The notes beneath the pieces were generated by a model. It was not told the DNA's origin and searched no databases. It worked only from the letters and a program-made list of their open reading frames with translations. A stretch of 64,000 nucleotides of DNA from Streptomyces brevispora (lineage in GTDB: Bacteria > Actinomycetota > Actinomycetes > Streptomycetales > Streptomycetaceae), in NCBI RefSeq assembly GCF_007829885.1, contig NZ_VIWW01000001.1, forward strand, positions 3,534,001 through 3,598,000, read 5' to 3'. A program made the position numbers and the translations under genes. Below, one piece after another: positions 8,782 to 17,016 of the stretch (position 1 is its first letter; every line of letters starts with the position of its first letter).

Positions 8782-9261
8782 TCAGTCGGTCTTCTTGAGC
8801 TCGAAGTGCCAGATGCCCAGCAGCTCCTTGCCCTTGGTCTCCACGATGCTGATCTGCGTCTTGTTCGAGATCTCGCCGGTCTGGCTGGAGAAGAAGGCGC
8901 TGCCCGGGATGGACCGGTAGGTCTTCTTGTACGGCTCCTGCTCGGCCTGCTGGCCGTTGATGAAGAGCGTCCAGCCGTTGTCCGCGACCTTGGGGTCGAC
9001 GCCGAAGCGGACCTTGTCGTCCATCGCGACCTTGACGGACTTCTCCGCCTTCTTGTTGAGGCAGCTCTTGTACTCGGATTCCTTGAGGGCCTTGCCGTCG
9101 TTGTAGCAGGACGCCTCGGCGTTCACCGAGTTGTCGCCGACCGTCACGGTGGCGAGTGGCGTCGGCTTGTCACAGGCGGAGAGGACAAGGAGTCCCGCGG
9201 ACACGGCACCAAGAGCGACGCCGATTCGGCGGCCCTTACCGGAGAAGAACGCAACGGTCAT
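8782..9261 (-). CDS. DUF2771-type lipoprotein
   Basis: A 159-residue lipoprotein with a signal peptide and lipobox (LLVLSAC, Cys30). The mature domain is small and beta-rich (LATVTVGDNSVNAEASCYNDGKAL, VRFGVDPKVADNGWTLFING) with two further cysteines that could pair. It matches my recollection of actinobacterial DUF2771 proteins next to the futalosine genes. Function is unknown; it should sit on the outer face of the membrane. It lies 28 bases upstream of mqnB on the same strand and may be co-transcribed with it. Confidence 0.8.
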   Translation of the reverse strand: MTVAFFSGKGRRIGVALGAVSAGLLVLSACDKPTPLATVTVGDNSVNAEASCYNDGKALKESEYKSCLNKKAEKSVKVAMDDKVRFGVDPKVADNGWTLFINGQQAEQEPYKKTYRSIPGSAFFSSQTGEISNKTQISIVETKGKELLGIWHFELKKTD

Positions 9262-9288
9262 GGGCCGAAGGCTATCGGTCGCTCCGGC

Positions 9289-10734
9289 TCATGCCACGCG
9301 GGGGTGCGGCGAGCCGCGCCGCGCGGCACCCAGCAGCCCCCGTACGGAGGCCGCCGCACCGAGCGTGAGGATGCCCGCGGCGACCGACATGCCCAGTACG
9401 CCGTTGAGGGGCAACGAGATCCCGATCGCGCCGCCGGCCACCCACGCCATCTGGAGCAGTGTCTCGGAGCGGGCGAACGCGGAGGTGCGCACCTCCTCCG
9501 GCACATCGCGCTGGATCATCGCGTCCAGCGACAGCTTCGACAGCGCCTGGGTGAAGCCCGCCGTGGCCGCGAGCGCGGCGACCAGGACCGTGCTGAAGAA
9601 GGCCGCGGCCAGCACGGCGATGCCGAGCGCCAGGCCCAGCACCGAGGCGATGATCACTTCCGGGCCGCGGGCCTTGAGCCAGGAGCCGACCGCCGTGCCC
9701 AGCGCGTTGCCCGTCCCGGCCGCCACACCCACGATGCCGAGCGAGATCGCGGCGCTCTGACCGGAGAGCGGCTGCTCGCGCAGCAGGAACGCCAGGAAGA
9801 AGATCAGGAAGCCGGAGAGCGCCCGGTGCGCGGCGTTGGCCTGGAGTCCGTGCAGGACGGACGGGCCGACCGAACGCAGCCCCGGCCGTTTCTCGCCGCC
9901 CTTCCCCCCGGACCTGGCCGCTCTCCTCCACACCTTCCCGGTTGTGGACGTGGCGGGCTTGCGGAGCGGGGCGGGCCGGACCGCGCCGTCGTCGTGCGGG
10001 TGCACGAGGTGCGCCTTGCGTTCGCCCTTCGCCGAGTCCACCTTGGGCGGTAGCGTGAAGGCGAGCACGGTGCCGCCGACGAAGATCGCGCACGCGCCGT
10101 ACAGCGGCCAGTGCGGGCCGATCGTCTGGAGTCCCGCCCCGATCGGAGCGGCCGCACCCGTGGCGAGGAGACCGGCGAGGGTGACCCGTGAGTTCGCCTT
10201 CACCAGCGAGAACCGGGGCGGCAGCAGCCGCGGCACGACGGCGCTGCGCACGACTCCGTACGCCTTCGAGCAGACCAGGACGCCCAGAGCCGCCGGATAC
10301 AGCTCCAGGCCGCCGGTGGCGACCGCGCCCGACATGGTGAGCGCCAGCAGCGCACGGGCCAGCATGGAGCCCGCCATCGCGGCACGGCGGCCGTGCGGCA
10401 GCCGGTCCAGGAGCGGGCCGATGACCGGGGCGAGGACGATGAACGGCGCCATCGTGACCGCGAGGTACAGCGCGACCCGGCCGCGGGCCTGGTCCGTCGG
10501 AACGGAGAAGAACACCGTGGACGCCAGCGCGATCGTGATCATCACGTCACCCGCGCCGTTCACCGCGTGCAACTCGATCAGTTTGCCGAGACCGGACTCG
10601 CCGGCTCCGTGTGCGTGCGTCGCCTTCCGGATGCCCCTGGCGGTCCCGGTGAACGGGGACCGAAGGGCATGACCGATCGACCGGCCCGTCCTGCGGAGCG
10701 GGCCGGATCCGTCGTGCGACCGGGCTGAAGCCAC
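9289..10734 (-). CDS. MFS transporter
   Basis: About 481 residues from GTG 10734 (MASARSHDGSGPLRR). The open frame extends to ATG 10797 but those extra residues are arginine-rich and look non-coding. Roughly twelve membrane helices fall in two halves. The first has FIVLAPVIGPLLDRLPHGRRAAMA, the typical loop between helices 2 and 3. The halves are separated by an unusually long basic cytoplasmic loop of about 75 residues (KGERKAHLVHPHDDG through RPGLRSVGPSVLHG). Substrate is unknown. It ends 27 bases before the DUF2771 gene on the same strand. Confidence 0.85.
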   Translation of the reverse strand: MASARSHDGSGPLRRTGRSIGHALRSPFTGTARGIRKATHAHGAGESGLGKLIELHAVNGAGDVMITIALASTVFFSVPTDQARGRVALYLAVTMAPFIVLAPVIGPLLDRLPHGRRAAMAGSMLARALLALTMSGAVATGGLELYPAALGVLVCSKAYGVVRSAVVPRLLPPRFSLVKANSRVTLAGLLATGAAAPIGAGLQTIGPHWPLYGACAIFVGGTVLAFTLPPKVDSAKGERKAHLVHPHDDGAVRPAPLRKPATSTTGKVWRRAARSGGKGGEKRPGLRSVGPSVLHGLQANAAHRALSGFLIFFLAFLLREQPLSGQSAAISLGIVGVAAGTGNALGTAVGSWLKARGPEVIIASVLGLALGIAVLAAAFFSTVLVAALAATAGFTQALSKLSLDAMIQRDVPEEVRTSAFARSETLLQMAWVAGGAIGISLPLNGVLGMSVAAGILTLGAAASVRGLLGAARRGSPHPRVA

Positions 10735-11153
10735 TTGGTCATAGTGCCCCAGTCCCCGTCGTCGCGAACCGGAACGGGCACGGGGCGCGGCGTGCACCGC
10801 CCCGTCGGGTCAGCGATCGGGCAGGTCGCAGGGGGTGCGGACCGGTCGGCACCCATGGCCGGACCGTGCTCTTCATACGGGACACGGCACCGGATACGGC
10901 GTCGTTTGGGACGGGCAGGTGGGCGGGAAGCGGCGGAGAGGGTAGCGTGCCTAGCGCGCCACCGGCGGTTGTTCTTGGCCGCGCGCCTCTCGGCGATCCC
11001 GCAGAATGGATTGCAGAAGGTGCGCCCGAGGCAGGCACAACGGGTGTGGACGTCGACGCGGCCCCCAGGTCCGCTCCGCCCGCAACCGTATGGCCGAAAT
11101 CGATGGATGTGCTGGCGCGCTCGTGAGACTGGCGTAGGAGAGAAGCGAGACCT
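10735..11153. other. 419-base divergent intergenic region
   Basis: Lies between the leftward MFS gene and the rightward DUF3027 gene. I see no convincing gene. An 86-codon rightward open frame at 10866-11126 lacks a ribosome site and recognisable sequence. The segment should hold the two divergent promoters, but no clear operator stands out. Confidence 0.4.
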
Positions 11154-12089
11154 GTGAGTGCTGCGACGACGCGAAGCCGTACGGCCCGTACCCCTGTTCC
11201 CGACCGTTTGTGCGCCGAGGCGGTAGACCTCGCCCGCGCGGCGGCCGAGGAGGCAGCCGCGCCAGGGGTCGTGGGTGAGCATGTGGACGTGGTCCCCGAG
11301 GGGGACCGGGTCGTCACGCACTACTTCGAGTGCGAGGACCCGGCCTACCGGGGCTGGCGCTGGGCTGTGACGGTCGCCAGGGCCTCCCGGGCGAAGAACG
11401 TCACGCTTGACGAAACGGTGCTGCTGCCGGGAGGCGAAGCGCTGCTCGCGCCGGAGTGGGTGCCGTGGAGCGAGCGGCTGCGGCCGGGCGACATGGGGCC
11501 GGGCGATCTGCTGCCCACCGAGGCGGACGACCTGCGTCTGGAGCCCGGTTACACCGGCGACGACGAGCCGCCGCCCAATTCCGCGGTCGCCGCGGTCTCG
11601 GGTGAGCTGGCCGACCTCGTCGAGTCGGAGGACGCGGAGCTGACGACGCGCCCGCAGCCCCCGCGCCGCGGTTCGATCGCGGCGGTCGCGGACGAACTCG
11701 GGATGCGGCGTGCGCGGGTGCTGTCGCGGTACGGGCTGCATGCGGCGGCCGACCGCTGGGACGAGGGGTTCGGCGCGAAGACGCCGATGGCCCAGGCCGC
11801 CCCGGCCTCCTGCGTGTCGTGTGCCTTCCTGGTGCCGCTGGCGGGTTCGCTGAAGCAGGCCTTCGGGGTGTGCGCGAACGAGTTCGGTCCGGCGGACGGG
11901 CATGTGGTGTCCCTGTCGTACGGCTGCGGTGGGCATTCGGAGGCCGCGGTGATGCCGAAGCCGCCGAAGCCGGCGCCGCATGCGCTGGACACGATGCAGG
12001 TGGACGAGTACCCGCTGCGTCCGGCGCGGGATTCCGGCTCCGTGCCGGTGGAGCCGGATGCGCCGTCGGAGGACCTCGGCCACTCGTAG
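11154..12089 (+). CDS. DUF3027 domain protein
   Basis: A 311-residue protein from GTG 11154, with AGGAG about 14 bases upstream. The middle region (VTHYFECEDPAYRGWRWAVTV, VLLPGGEALLAPEWVPWSERLRPGD, LGPGDLLPT-like MGPGDLLPTEADDLRLEPGY) is the conserved DUF3027 core. A later segment has SCVSCAFLVPLAGSL and GVCANEFGPADGHVVSLSYGCGGH, with four cysteines and a histidine arranged like a metal site. Function is unknown in the family. A sacsin-like ATPase follows on the same strand after a repeat-bearing spacer. Confidence 0.85.
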   Translation: MSAATTRSRTARTPVPDRLCAEAVDLARAAAEEAAAPGVVGEHVDVVPEGDRVVTHYFECEDPAYRGWRWAVTVARASRAKNVTLDETVLLPGGEALLAPEWVPWSERLRPGDMGPGDLLPTEADDLRLEPGYTGDDEPPPNSAVAAVSGELADLVESEDAELTTRPQPPRRGSIAAVADELGMRRARVLSRYGLHAAADRWDEGFGAKTPMAQAAPASCVSCAFLVPLAGSLKQAFGVCANEFGPADGHVVSLSYGCGGHSEAAVMPKPPKPAPHALDTMQVDEYPLRPARDSGSVPVEPDAPSEDLGHS

Positions 12090-12190
12090 GCGGTGGCCTG
12101 GGGCGGGTCCGTGCGGGGTGCCCTGGCGGGCTGCTCCGGGGGCTGCTCCGGCGGGCGGCTCCGGCGGGCGGCTCCGTCGTACCGCGTTGT

Positions 12191-12437
12191 CCTCAATCGC
12201 CGGACGGGCTTGGTTGTGACAGACGGGCTTGGTCGTGCCGGGCCGGCTTGGTTGTGCCGGGCCGGCTTGGTTTTGTGCGGGTTGTTCCGGCTCGCCGGTT
12301 CCGTCCTCAATCGCCGGACGGGCTCGGGTGGGTGTGGCGGGCGGGTTCGGTTGTGCCGGGCGGGCTTGAATCGCTTGCCGTGTCCGGGTTGCTGCTGTTC
12401 CCCCGGGGGCCGGGTACCCCACCCCGTCCGGCGATTG
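12191..12437. repeat. Intergenic repeat cluster around CAATCGCCGGACGG
   Basis: The 20-mer CCTCAATCGCCGGACGGGCT occurs at 12191-12210 and again at 12305-12324. Its core reappears inverted as CCGTCCGGCGATTG at 12424-12437. Between them GGCTTGGTTGTGCCGGGCC-like units repeat in tandem (about 12229-12275). The block fills most of the 435-base gap between the DUF3027 gene and the ATPase gene. It resembles dispersed intergenic repeats common in Streptomyces, but its role is unknown. Confidence 0.6.
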
Positions 12438-12524
12438 CGGGCAGGGCCGCTCGCGCGGACCCGGTAGCTTCGGGGCGCACACTTGGCGGCACGGGTACCC
12501 GGCACCGGAAGAGGGAGTCACAGC

Positions 12525-15500
12525 GTGAGCATGATTGCGACCGAGGGGGCCGACCCATTCGGCACCGCACGGCTGCGGCGCGGCGTGCTCGACGCCTGGG
12601 GGGCCGGTCCCGCCCGCTTCCGTGAGGACGCCAACGCCGAGGAGGACCTCGCGCTCGGCGGCTACCGCGACCGCCTCGTCGTCGAACTGGCGCAGAACGC
12701 CGCCGACGCCGCCGCCCGCGCCCAGGCATCCGGCCGGCTCCGCCTCACCCTGCGCCCGGCGACCGCCGACGCCCCCGCCGTCCTCGCCGCCGCCAACACC
12801 GGAGCGCCCCTGGACGCCACCGGGGTGGAGTCGCTGTCCACCCTGCGCGCCTCCGCCAAGCGCGAGGGCCACGAGTCCGCCGTGGGCAGGTTCGGCGTCG
12901 GGTTCGCCGCCGTGCTCGCCGTCAGCGACGAGCCCGCCGTCATCGGCCGGCACGGCGGCGTGCGCTGGTCCCTCTCGGAGGCCCGCGAACTCGCCCGGGA
13001 AGCCGCCGTCGGGAGCCCCGGACTGGGCGACGAGCTCCGCCGCCGCGACGGCCACGTCCCCCTGCTGCGGCTCCCGCTGCCCGCCGAGGGCACCGCGCCG
13101 GACGGCTACGACACCGTCGTCGTCCTGCCGCTGCGCGACGGCGGCGCCGAGGACCTGGTCGGCCGGCTGCTCGACGCCGTCGACGACGCACTGCTGCTCA
13201 CCCTGCGCGGACTCGACGAGATCGTCATCGAAACCCCGGACACCGTACGGACGTTGAGTCGCTCGCAGCACGGCCCGTACACGCACGTCGTGGACTCCGC
13301 GCACGGTACGAACCGCTGGCGCACCGTCGCCCACCACGGCCCCGTCGAGCCCGCCCTGCTCGCCGACCGCCCGCTGGAGGAACGGCTGCGCCCGCACTGG
13401 TCGGTGACCTGGGCCGTCCCGGTGGACGCGGAGGGCGCGCCGGTGCACCCCCGTACCGCACCCGTCATGCACGCGCCGACCCCCACCGACGAACCGCTCG
13501 GCGTACCCGCGCTGCTCATCGCGTCACTGCCGCTGGACACCACCCGCCGCCACCCCGCGCCGGGCCCGCTCACCGACTTCCTGGTGCAGCGCGCGGCCGA
13601 CGCGTACGCCGAACTGCTCGCCGACTGGCAGCCGGTCTCCGTCGCCACCATCGCTCTCGTGCCCGGACCGCTCGGCAAGGGCGAACTGGACGGCGCGCTG
13701 CGCGGCGCGATCCTGGAGCGGCTGCCGCGCGTCGCGTTCCTGGAACCGGCCGCCCCGCGCGAACCCGCCGCCGAGCCCGACCGGTGGGACGACTGGGACG
13801 CGGGGACCGACGACAGCCGCAAGGACACCACCGCCCTGCGGCCCGTCGAGGCCGAGGTGCTGGAGGGGGTCGGCGCGGAGACGGTCGCGGTGCTGGCCGA
13901 GGTGCTGCCGTGTCTGCTGCCCGCCGGCCTGGAGCGCCGGGTCGAGCTGCGCACGCTCGGCGTCGCCCGGGTGCCGCTGACCGAGGCGATCGACCGGCTC
14001 GCCGGGCTGGAACGCGACCCGGGCTGGTGGCGGCGGCTGTACGACAGCCTGGCCGGCGTCGACCCGGACCGGCTCTCCGGGCTGCCGGTGCCGCTCGCCG
14101 GGACGACGTCCCAGGGGCCGGGCCCCGGGGCCCCGGCCGTCCCCCGTACCACCATCGGCCCCCGGCAGGTCCTGCTCCCGCTCCCGGACGCGCTGACCGG
14201 CCCGGTCCTGGACCGGCTCGCCCGGCTCGGACTGAAGGTCGCCCACCCGGACGCCGCCCACCCGCTCCTGGAGAAGCTCGGCGCCCTGCCCGCGAGCCCG
14301 CGCGCCGTGCTGACGACCCCGCAGGTGCGGGCCGCCGTCGCCGGTTCGCTGGACGCGGGCGAGATCTGGGACGAGGACGCGCTCGACGGCGACGAGCTCG
14401 TGGAGACCGTCCTCACCCTGGTCCGGGACGCCGACCTGGCACCCGGCGACGAGCCCTGGCTCGGGGCGCTCGCCCTGCCGGACGAGGACGGCGAGCCCGC
14501 ACCGGCCGGTGAACTCGTGCTGCCCGCAAGCCCGTTCGCCGACATCATGCGCGACGGCGAACTCGCCCTGTGCGACCAGGAGTTGGCCGACCGCTGGGGC
14601 GAGCAGCCGCTCACCGCCTGCGGGGTGCTGGCCACCTTCGCACTGGTGCGGGCCACCGATGTGGTCCTGGACCCGGACGAACTGGAGCCGCGCGACGGCG
14701 ACTTCGCCGAACCCGACGACGCCGGGCTGCTCGACGCCGTCGACGTGTGGTGCGAGGACATCATCGACCAGCTCCCGGACACACCGGTGCCGCCGGTCGC
14801 CACCGAACTCGTCGCCGTCCGCGACCTCGACCTGGTCGACGACGACGCCTGGCCCCAGGCGCTCGCACTCCTCGCCCAACCGCCGCTGCGCGACGCACTG
14901 ACCCAGCCGGTACGGGTGCTGCTCCCGGACGGCACCACGCGGTCCGTGCGCCCGTACACCTCCTGGTGGCTGCGCGACCACCCGGTGCTGGACGGCCGCC
15001 GCCCGGCGGGCCTGCGCGCCGACGGGGGCGATCCCCTGCTGGCGGGCCTGTACGACTCCGCCGACGCGACCGGCTTCGACGACGCCCAGGTGCTGCGCGC
15101 CCTCGGGGTGCGCACCTCGGTCGCCGCCCTGCTGGACGAGCCCGGCGGTTCGGCCGAACTGCTGGGCCGGCTCGCGGACGAGGACCGCCGGGTCGGTCCC
15201 GTACAGCTGCACTCCCTGTACACGGCGCTGGCCGATCTCGACCCGGAACAGGTCACGCTGCCGGACGAGTTGCGGGCCGTGGTCGACGGCGAGGTGCGGG
15301 TCGTCGACGCGGCGGACGCGGTGATCGCGGACGCGCCCGATCTGCTGCCGCTGACCGCGGGCCTGCCGCTCCTGCCGGTCGCCCCGGCGAACGCGGCGGA
15401 GCTGGCCGAGCTGTTCCAGGTGCGGCGGCTCGGGGAGAGCGTCGAGGCGGAGGTGACGAGCGACGGCGAGGAGCGCCGGGTGCCGGAGCCGGTGCGCGTC

Positions 15501-15737
15501 CTGCTCGGCGCGGGCACCCCGGACACCTACGTCGAGCACGGTGAACTGCGCGCGGGCGGCGTCGAACTGGACTGGCGCCGCACCCCGGACGGAACCGTGC
15601 ACGCCGCGACCCTGGAGGGCGTCGCGGCGGGCCTGGCCTGGGCGGCGGGCCAGTGGCCGCGCCGCTTCGAGGTCGCGGCCCTGCTGGAGGACCCGTCGCG
15701 CTCGGAGGAACTGGCCCGGGACCGCTGGTTCGACTGA
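12525..15737 (+). CDS. Large sacsin/Hsp90-like GHKL ATPase-domain protein
   Basis: A 1070-residue protein from GTG 12525, with GAGGGAG seven bases upstream. The N-terminal 230 residues look like a sacsin-type GHKL ATP-binding domain: N-box LVVELAQNAADAA (Glu54, Asn58), ANTGAPLDATGVESL, and G-box GRFGVGFAAVLAVSD at about 121-135. The remaining 800 residues are acidic, rich in Leu, Asp and Pro, without recognisable catalytic motifs or membrane helices, and are likely a client-binding or scaffold region. It is probably a cytoplasmic chaperone-like protein, but no substrate is known. Confidence 0.8.
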   Translation: MSMIATEGADPFGTARLRRGVLDAWGAGPARFREDANAEEDLALGGYRDRLVVELAQNAADAAARAQASGRLRLTLRPATADAPAVLAAANTGAPLDATGVESLSTLRASAKREGHESAVGRFGVGFAAVLAVSDEPAVIGRHGGVRWSLSEARELAREAAVGSPGLGDELRRRDGHVPLLRLPLPAEGTAPDGYDTVVVLPLRDGGAEDLVGRLLDAVDDALLLTLRGLDEIVIETPDTVRTLSRSQHGPYTHVVDSAHGTNRWRTVAHHGPVEPALLADRPLEERLRPHWSVTWAVPVDAEGAPVHPRTAPVMHAPTPTDEPLGVPALLIASLPLDTTRRHPAPGPLTDFLVQRAADAYAELLADWQPVSVATIALVPGPLGKGELDGALRGAILERLPRVAFLEPAAPREPAAEPDRWDDWDAGTDDSRKDTTALRPVEAEVLEGVGAETVAVLAEVLPCLLPAGLERRVELRTLGVARVPLTEAIDRLAGLERDPGWWRRLYDSLAGVDPDRLSGLPVPLAGTTSQGPGPGAPAVPRTTIGPRQVLLPLPDALTGPVLDRLARLGLKVAHPDAAHPLLEKLGALPASPRAVLTTPQVRAAVAGSLDAGEIWDEDALDGDELVETVLTLVRDADLAPGDEPWLGALALPDEDGEPAPAGELVLPASPFADIMRDGELALCDQELADRWGEQPLTACGVLATFALVRATDVVLDPDELEPRDGDFAEPDDAGLLDAVDVWCEDIIDQLPDTPVPPVATELVAVRDLDLVDDDAWPQALALLAQPPLRDALTQPVRVLLPDGTTRSVRPYTSWWLRDHPVLDGRRPAGLRADGGDPLLAGLYDSADATGFDDAQVLRALGVRTSVAALLDEPGGSAELLGRLADEDRRVGPVQLHSLYTALADLDPEQVTLPDELRAVVDGEVRVVDAADAVIADAPDLLPLTAGLPLLPVAPANAAELAELFQVRRLGESVEAEVTSDGEERRVPEPVRVLLGAGTPDTYVEHGELRAGGVELDWRRTPDGTVHAATLEGVAAGLAWAAGQWPRRFEVAALLEDPSRSEELARDRWFD

Positions 15738-15820
15738 GTACGGCCCGCCGCCGGCCGTCGCGGGGCTTCGGCGTCGGGCCCGGGCCCGACGCCGAACCGC
15801 ACTGCTGCCACGACCGGCCC

Positions 15821-15900
15821 GGGATCCACAGGGTTTCCACAGGAAGCCCTGTGGAAAATTCACAGAAAATACTCAAGGCCCGCACAACCCTTCGGGGTTG
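15821..15900. promoter_or_regulatory. TCCACA-rich hairpin and TTCG-loop hairpin before the secreted-protein gene
   Basis: TTTCCACAGG (15834-15843) and CCTGTGGAAA (15848-15857) form a perfect 10-bp inverted repeat around AAGC; ATCCACAGG precedes it and TTCACAG follows. The TCCACA cores resemble DnaA boxes (consensus TTATCCACA or TTGTCCACA). A second hairpin, CAACCC-TTCG-GGGTTG, lies at 15885-15900 and has the very stable UUCG loop. The pair could terminate the ATPase gene, lead the secreted-protein gene at 16011, or bind a protein. Confidence 0.5.
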
Positions 15901-16010
15901 GCGATGGTCTCGTCTGTGAAGTCACCAGGCTTCGTGCTTCACCGACGATTCTGGGTCCGGGCGGACATACGTCCGTCGCGGACCCCCTTCTCCAACTTGG
16001 GGAACAGAAC

Positions 16011-16958
16011 ATGCGCACTCGTGCCACCGTTGCCGCCGTCAGCGGCGCCCTGGCCCTTTCCGCTTTCGTCCTCCCTTCGGCCGCCCAGGCCGACGGCGCG
16101 CACGCTTCGGCCGACTCGGCCGCCGCCGTCGCGCGCGCGGCCCAGGCCGCCTCCGCCGCGCCCTCCGCCGCGAAGACCGGTGCGCGCTCGGCCGCGCCCG
16201 CGGCCGAGCCCATCCCGGCCCAGCTCGACCTCACCTTCTCCAAGTTCACCGTCAACGGCGGCAAGCCGATCGTCGTGGGGACCACGTACACGAAGCGGGT
16301 GGCGACCACCTTCACCGTGACGCACGCCGCCGATGTGGACATCTTCGCGTCGGACTTCGCGCTCGACGTCTCCCTCTACCGCGGCTCGTTCGACTCCCCG
16401 AAGAACGAGCTGTACGGCGATGTCATCCCCGTCTGCAAGGCGGTGTCCGCCAAGGTCGCCACCTGCAAGGGCAACATCGCCGTCGTGCCCGGCTTCGACC
16501 TGATCGGCAACGCCGACGCCACGAAGTGGAAGGCGATGGGCTTCGCCGTCGACTACAACGGCCAGGACAACCTGGAGAACCCCGACTTCTCCAAGATCGG
16601 CTTCGCCCTTCAGGACAACCTGGGCGGCTCCAGCCTCCAGCGCGCGTCGAAGCAGACCGTCAACGCCTCTCCGGAGCCGGTCAAGAAGGGCAAGACCCTC
16701 ACGGTCACCGGATGGCTGTCGCGGGCGAACTTCGACGACCTGAAGTACCACGGCTACACCGTCCAGCCGGTGAAGCTCCAGTTCCGCAAGAAGGGCAGCA
16801 GCACCTACACGACGGTGAAGACCGTCAAGACGAACAACAAGGGTGACCTGAAGACCACGGTCAAGGCCACGGTCGACGGTTACTGGCGTTACAGCTTCGC
16901 CGGTACGTCCACCACTCCCGCGGCCACCGCCACGGGTGACTACGTCGACGTGAAGTAG
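16011..16958 (+). CDS. Secreted protein of unknown function
   Basis: A 315-residue exported protein from ATG 16011. The signal peptide runs about 1-28 (FVLPSAAQADG, cleavage after AQA), followed by a low-complexity Ala/Ser linker to about residue 65. The mature part is beta-strand-rich in two blocks: residues about 70-215, with a likely disulphide pair (VIPVCKAVSAKVATCKGN), and a C-terminal immunoglobulin-like block (KTLTVTGWLSRANFDD, PVKLQFRKKGSSTYTTVKTV). Tyr, Thr and Lys are frequent, as in cell-wall-exposed Streptomyces proteins. I recognise no named family. Confidence 0.75.
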   Translation: MRTRATVAAVSGALALSAFVLPSAAQADGAHASADSAAAVARAAQAASAAPSAAKTGARSAAPAAEPIPAQLDLTFSKFTVNGGKPIVVGTTYTKRVATTFTVTHAADVDIFASDFALDVSLYRGSFDSPKNELYGDVIPVCKAVSAKVATCKGNIAVVPGFDLIGNADATKWKAMGFAVDYNGQDNLENPDFSKIGFALQDNLGGSSLQRASKQTVNASPEPVKKGKTLTVTGWLSRANFDDLKYHGYTVQPVKLQFRKKGSSTYTTVKTVKTNNKGDLKTTVKATVDGYWRYSFAGTSTTPAATATGDYVDVK

Positions 16959-16980
16959 CCCCTCCCGGCTGCTTGTCCGG

Positions 16981-17016
16981 GCCGCCGCTTCCCCCGTTAC
17001 ACCGGGAAGCGGCGGC
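16981..17016. terminator. Strong bidirectional terminator hairpin
   Basis: GCCGCCGCTTCCC (16981-16993) and GGGAAGCGGCGGC (17004-17016) form a perfect 13-bp stem with a 10-base loop. It lies between the convergent secreted-protein and P-type ATPase genes. One arm is built from the last codons of the ATPase gene, whose stop codon is in the loop. Confidence 0.8.

Noticed and set aside
10866..11126. Possible 86-residue gene before DUF3027
   Set aside because: No ribosome site, no recognisable fold and unremarkable codon bias.
10578..13472. 964-codon leftward open frame spanning three genes
   Set aside because: Low-complexity Arg/Gly/Pro/Ala translation crossing an intergenic repeat region; no start context or recognised domain.
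13106..15526. 806-codon leftward open frame (and a second one at 13524-15863) opposite the ATPase gene
   Set aside because: Ser/Arg-rich or Arg/Gly-rich translation without domains; antisense shadow of a GC-rich gene whose sense frame has clear GHKL motifs and a ribosome site.
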